64,000 nucleotides of DNA from Bradyrhizobium arachidis (GTDB lineage: Bacteria; Pseudomonadota; Alphaproteobacteria; Rhizobiales; Xanthobacteraceae): NCBI RefSeq assembly GCF_015291705.1, contig NZ_CP030050.1:7192001-7256000 (forward strand). The letters run 5' to 3'. The notes beneath the pieces are model-generated. The model was not told the DNA's origin, ran no database searches, and saw only the letters and a program-made list of their open reading frames with translations. Shown one piece after another: positions 61,500-64,000 of the stretch. Each line of letters opens with the position of its first letter. Within the stretch, counting starts at the first letter, position 1. A program made the translations under genes and the position numbers.

Positions 61500-62282
61500 C
61501 TGCTCGCCCCCGACCTTGTAGCCGGCGATCGCATCCTGCCCCTTCGGCGAGACGAGCCAGTCGATGAAGGCCTGCCCCTCCTTCGCCTTCACGTTCGGAT
61601 GCTTTTCCGGATTCACCAGCATGACGCCGTACTGGTTGAACAGCCGCTTGTCGCCCTCGGTCAGGATGGTGAGCTCGCCGCGGTTCTTGAACGAGAGCCA
61701 GGTGCCGCTGTCCGACAGCAGATAGGCACTCGACGACGAGGCCATGTTCAGCGCCGGGCCCATGCCCTGCCCGATCTCGCGATACCAGCTGTCCTTGGCG
61801 GCAGCGATGTCGATGCCTGCCTCTTTCCACAATCTCAGCTCGGCCGCGTGCGTGCCGGACTTGTCACCGCGTGAGATGAACGGCGCTTTCGCCGCTGCGA
61901 TCTTGCGCAAGGCATCAGCGACGTCCTTGCCGCCGGCGATCTTCGCGGGATCAGCCTTCGGGCCGACGATGACGAAGTCGTTGTACATGACGTCGAAGCG
62001 CTTCACGCCCTGCCCTTCGGACATGAACTTGTCCTCGGCCGGCCGGTCGTGGACGAAAACCACATCGGCATCGCCGCGTCGTCCGATGTCGAGCGCCTGA
62101 CCGGTGCCGACGGCCACGACCTTCACCTCAATGCCCTCGGCCTTCGAGAACAGCGGCAGTAGGTAGCCGAACAGGCCAGATTGCTCCGTCGACGTCGTCG
62201 AGGCTACGGTGATGCTGCGATCCTGCGCGAATGAGCATGTCGACCAGAACAGAACCGTTGCGATGGCGGCAAGCTTCCTCAT
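61473..62282 (-). CDS. tupA: Tungstate-type substrate-binding protein (TupA)
   Basis: A 269-residue exported protein. Signal peptide IATVLFWSTCSFA; the TupA motif TVASTTSTEQSGLFGYLLP; oxyanion-binding region ISRGDKSGTHAAE. It resembles TupA more than ModA. ATG 62282 gives the signal peptide. It is on the strand opposite to tupB and convergent with it, an unusual order for a transporter whose parts are normally co-transcribed. Confidence 0.9.
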   Translation of the reverse strand: MRKLAAIATVLFWSTCSFAQDRSITVASTTSTEQSGLFGYLLPLFSKAEGIEVKVVAVGTGQALDIGRRGDADVVFVHDRPAEDKFMSEGQGVKRFDVMYNDFVIVGPKADPAKIAGGKDVADALRKIAAAKAPFISRGDKSGTHAAELRLWKEAGIDIAAAKDSWYREIGQGMGPALNMASSSSAYLLSDSGTWLSFKNRGELTILTEGDKRLFNQYGVMLVNPEKHPNVKAKEGQAFIDWLVSPKGQDAIAGYKVGGEQLFFPNASH

Positions 62283-62439
62283 TGCGTCGTCCTCACACCT
62301 GGATATCGAGTGCTGCAAATTACGTCAGGCAAACTGCGCAGGGAACCCCGACGATCGGCCCCGCCCGGGCGCGATCCGGCCGCTCAGGAACGTCGCTCCC
62401 GTGTCCCGGTTGTCCAGACACGAACCCAGGGAGATCCTG

Positions 62440-62712
62440 ATGAAGAAAATCATTCTCGCATCCGCCTGCATCATGGCGCTGGCGACCGGTGGCGCCTTTG
62501 CGCAGACACAACCCGCGCCGGACGCATCTGGTCAGGGCGGCGTCGGTCAATCCTCGCGAGGTCCCGCGACCAAGGGCATGACGACGGGCAAGTCGTCGAA
62601 CATGCAGAACGAGGCCGGCAGCAGCAAGGGCACACAGTCGCCGAGCGCGGGCGGCACCAACACCAACAACATGGGCAGCCAGGCCGGCGGCGGCGCCGGT
62701 TCCAGGAAATAG
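62440..62712 (+). CDS. Small exported Gly/Ser/Asn-rich protein
   Basis: A 90-residue protein. Signal peptide (IILASACIMALATGGAFA) then a low-complexity tail rich in Gly, Ser, Gln and Asn (SSKGTQSPSAGGTNTNNMGS). GGGAG lies before ATG 62440. Function unknown; it is the same style as other small exported proteins in the window. Confidence 0.7.
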   Translation: MKKIILASACIMALATGGAFAQTQPAPDASGQGGVGQSSRGPATKGMTTGKSSNMQNEAGSSKGTQSPSAGGTNTNNMGSQAGGGAGSRK

Positions 62713-62730
62713 CCGCAAGATCGACATGTC

Positions 62731-62754
62731 GGGAAGGCACGACTGTGCCTTCCC
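62731..62754 (+). terminator. Perfect hairpin after the small exported protein gene
   Basis: GGGAAGGCAC (62731-62740), loop GACT, GTGCCTTCCC (62745-62754): a 10-bp perfect stem 18 bp after the stop codon. Confidence 0.7.
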
Positions 62755-62980
62755 GCGGGATCAACGATCTCGGACGACTCTTACCGCACCGCGAGGCACG
62801 CGACATCGACGTTCGGAAAGTCTTGGAAACTGCCGACGGTAATCTCATCTGCACGGCACGTGTGGATGTTCTGCAATTGGTCCCAGTCAGATTGACATCG
62901 GTGTGACAGGCGGGGCAGTTTTTCATATTGCTGACGAATCAGCGATTGCCTCACGCCGAGTACCTCTTGGACAACTCCCA

Positions 62981-64000
62981 GTGCTTTCGAGACTGATATC
63001 GTTGCTGCGCCGCATTCCAGCGGTGAAATGGGCGTTCACCCGGCTTCGGCCCTTGCCGCACAGCGGCAGCATCGACGTCGCGGCGAACGAAGCAAGTGAC
63101 TCGCCTGCCATCCTTGCCGACGTCGCGGAAGCCGCGCCGGTGCGCGACGCGAGTAGCGCCGAACCGTTGCATGGCCAGGCCGACATCACGGTCACGACTC
63201 CCGTCGTCGAGGACGAGCCCGCGATCTCCGTCATCGTGGAGAGCCCGTCAGCAACGCCGGCTGGTATCAGCCTCAGCGACGAACCCTCCGGCGAGACAAG
63301 CGTGGACGTCGAGCCTGCTGTCGTCGAGCAGGCTTCGGTCTTGCCGGTCGATGTCGCGAGCGAGCAGGTTGAGGCTCCCGAAGTCGTCAGCAACGATCCT
63401 CCGGCGCAATCGCCTGCGAGCATTGAGCCCGTCATCGTGGAAGAGGCACCGGTCTCATCCATCGAGGTTGCGAGCGAGCTCGCCGATGCTCCCGAGGCTG
63501 TCATTGGCAGCGTTCCATCGTTCGAGCTCGCGACCAAGATCGAGCCTGCTGCCGCGGAGGAGACTCCGGTCGCGTCGGTCGACGTCGCGAGCGAGCACGT
63601 TGCGGCTCCCGCAGTCGTCGGCAACGATCCTCCGGCGGAACTGCTTGCAAGCATTGAGCCCGTCATCGTGGAAGAGACGCCGGTCTCGTCTGTCGCGGTT
63701 GCGAGCGAGCCGGCCGAGGCTCTCGAAGCTGCCATCGGCAGCGTCCCATCATACGAGCTCGTGACCGAGATCGAGCCCGCTGCCGCGGAGGAGACTCCGG
63801 TCGCGTCGGTCGACGTCGCGATCGACGCGGTCGATGCTCCCGTTCTTCTCGTCACCGACGACTCCGCTCCTGACGTTCTCGTGGATGACGCGCCGGCCGC
63901 TATCGACGGCTCGTGTGTCGCGTGCGCCGATGACAATGTCCTGGATGTCTCCGAGAGCAGCATCGACGGCGATCCCTCGCCCAGCGTCGCGGCGGAGATC
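62981..64000 (+). CDS. Repetitive acidic Val/Pro/Glu/Ser-rich protein, cut by the window end
   Basis: An open frame of at least 340 codons running off the right edge. After a basic N-terminus (LSRLISLLRRIPAVKWAFTR) the protein becomes acidic and repetitive. Two near-identical units of about 80 residues are seen, each with SIEPVIVEE(A/T)PVSS, then IGSVPS(F/Y)EL, IEPAAAEETPVASVDVA and a GNDPPA/SNDPPA stretch. The start is uncertain (GTG 62981 or GTG 62903; no ribosome site). Third codon positions are mostly G or C in this frame, and the opposite strand reads as a Ser/Thr-rich shadow. No known domain is visible; the repeats may be a linker in front of a domain beyond the window. Confidence 0.6.
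   Translation, partial: MLSRLISLLRRIPAVKWAFTRLRPLPHSGSIDVAANEASDSPAILADVAEAAPVRDASSAEPLHGQADITVTTPVVEDEPAISVIVESPSATPAGISLSDEPSGETSVDVEPAVVEQASVLPVDVASEQVEAPEVVSNDPPAQSPASIEPVIVEEAPVSSIEVASELADAPEAVIGSVPSFELATKIEPAAAEETPVASVDVASEHVAAPAVVGNDPPAELLASIEPVIVEETPVSSVAVASEPAEALEAAIGSVPSYELVTEIEPAAAEETPVASVDVAIDAVDAPVLLVTDDSAPDVLVDDAPAAIDGSCVACADDNVLDVSESSIDGDPSPSVAAEI

Noticed and set aside
62923..63963. Minus-strand frame rich in Ser/Thr at the right edge
   Set aside because: The plus-strand frame has better third-position G/C and continues to the edge with meaningful acidic repeats; the minus frame is its complement.
1..64000. tRNA, rRNA and insertion-sequence genes
   Set aside because: I looked for cloverleaf-like and transposase-like sequence while reading and found none that I could support; a dedicated search was not possible.

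Overview
The window reads as a chromosomal segment of an alphaproteobacterium of the Bradyrhizobium/Rhodopseudomonas type. The DNA is GC-rich with strong G/C at third codon positions. Several families of rhizobial palindromic repeats occur between genes, and the gene content (XoxF, PQQ-linked accessory genes, glutathione-dependent formaldehyde oxidation, paired TctC binding proteins) fits that group. The genus is an inference from style and content; no 16S rRNA or tRNA gene was seen.

Layout. 1-4.8 kb: an aromatic ring-cleavage operon (VOC dioxygenase, FAD hydroxylase, fumarylacetoacetase-type hydrolase, TctC binding protein) with a divergent GntR regulator. 4.9-14.8 kb: an OYE/LysR pair, a LemA/M48 protease pair, and an AraC, NDH-2-like, MBL and SDR group. 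14.8-48.9 kb: a large lanthanide/PQQ methylotrophy region. It holds a TonB receptor, a two-component system, S-formylglutathione hydrolase, a lut-type ABC operon, quinoprotein helper genes (CXXCW protein, XoxJ, MBL relay protein, SoxYZ-like carrier), a second NitT-type ABC transporter, small exported proteins, an orphan pqqA, a lanmodulin homologue, an ExaF-like dehydrogenase with its cytochrome and binding protein, and finally xoxF-xoxG-adhC-gfa. 49.4-56.1 kb: a molybdenum aldehyde oxidoreductase pair, a third lanthanide-type quinoprotein dehydrogenase with a Rieske protein, and a truncated haemoglobin. 56.2-64 kb: 3-hydroxyacyl-CoA dehydrogenase, pstS, an arsenic operon (arsR-arsI-arsC-aquaporin), convergent tungstate-type tupB/tupA, a small exported protein and the start of a repetitive acidic protein cut by the window end.

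How it fits together (inference from families and layout): the outer-membrane receptor and lut transporter import lanthanide. Lanmodulin buffers it in the periplasm, and PQQ (pqqA is here, the rest of the pathway is not) supplies the cofactor. Three periplasmic dehydrogenases oxidise alcohols and pass electrons to XoxG, a second cytochrome c and possibly the Rieske protein. Gfa, AdhC and S-formylglutathione hydrolase take formaldehyde to formate. All three dehydrogenases carry the extra aspartate typical of lanthanide enzymes, and no calcium-type MxaF is present. The third dehydrogenase lacks the vicinal cysteine pair normally found in this family and sits beside a Rieske gene, which makes it the least conventional part of the window.
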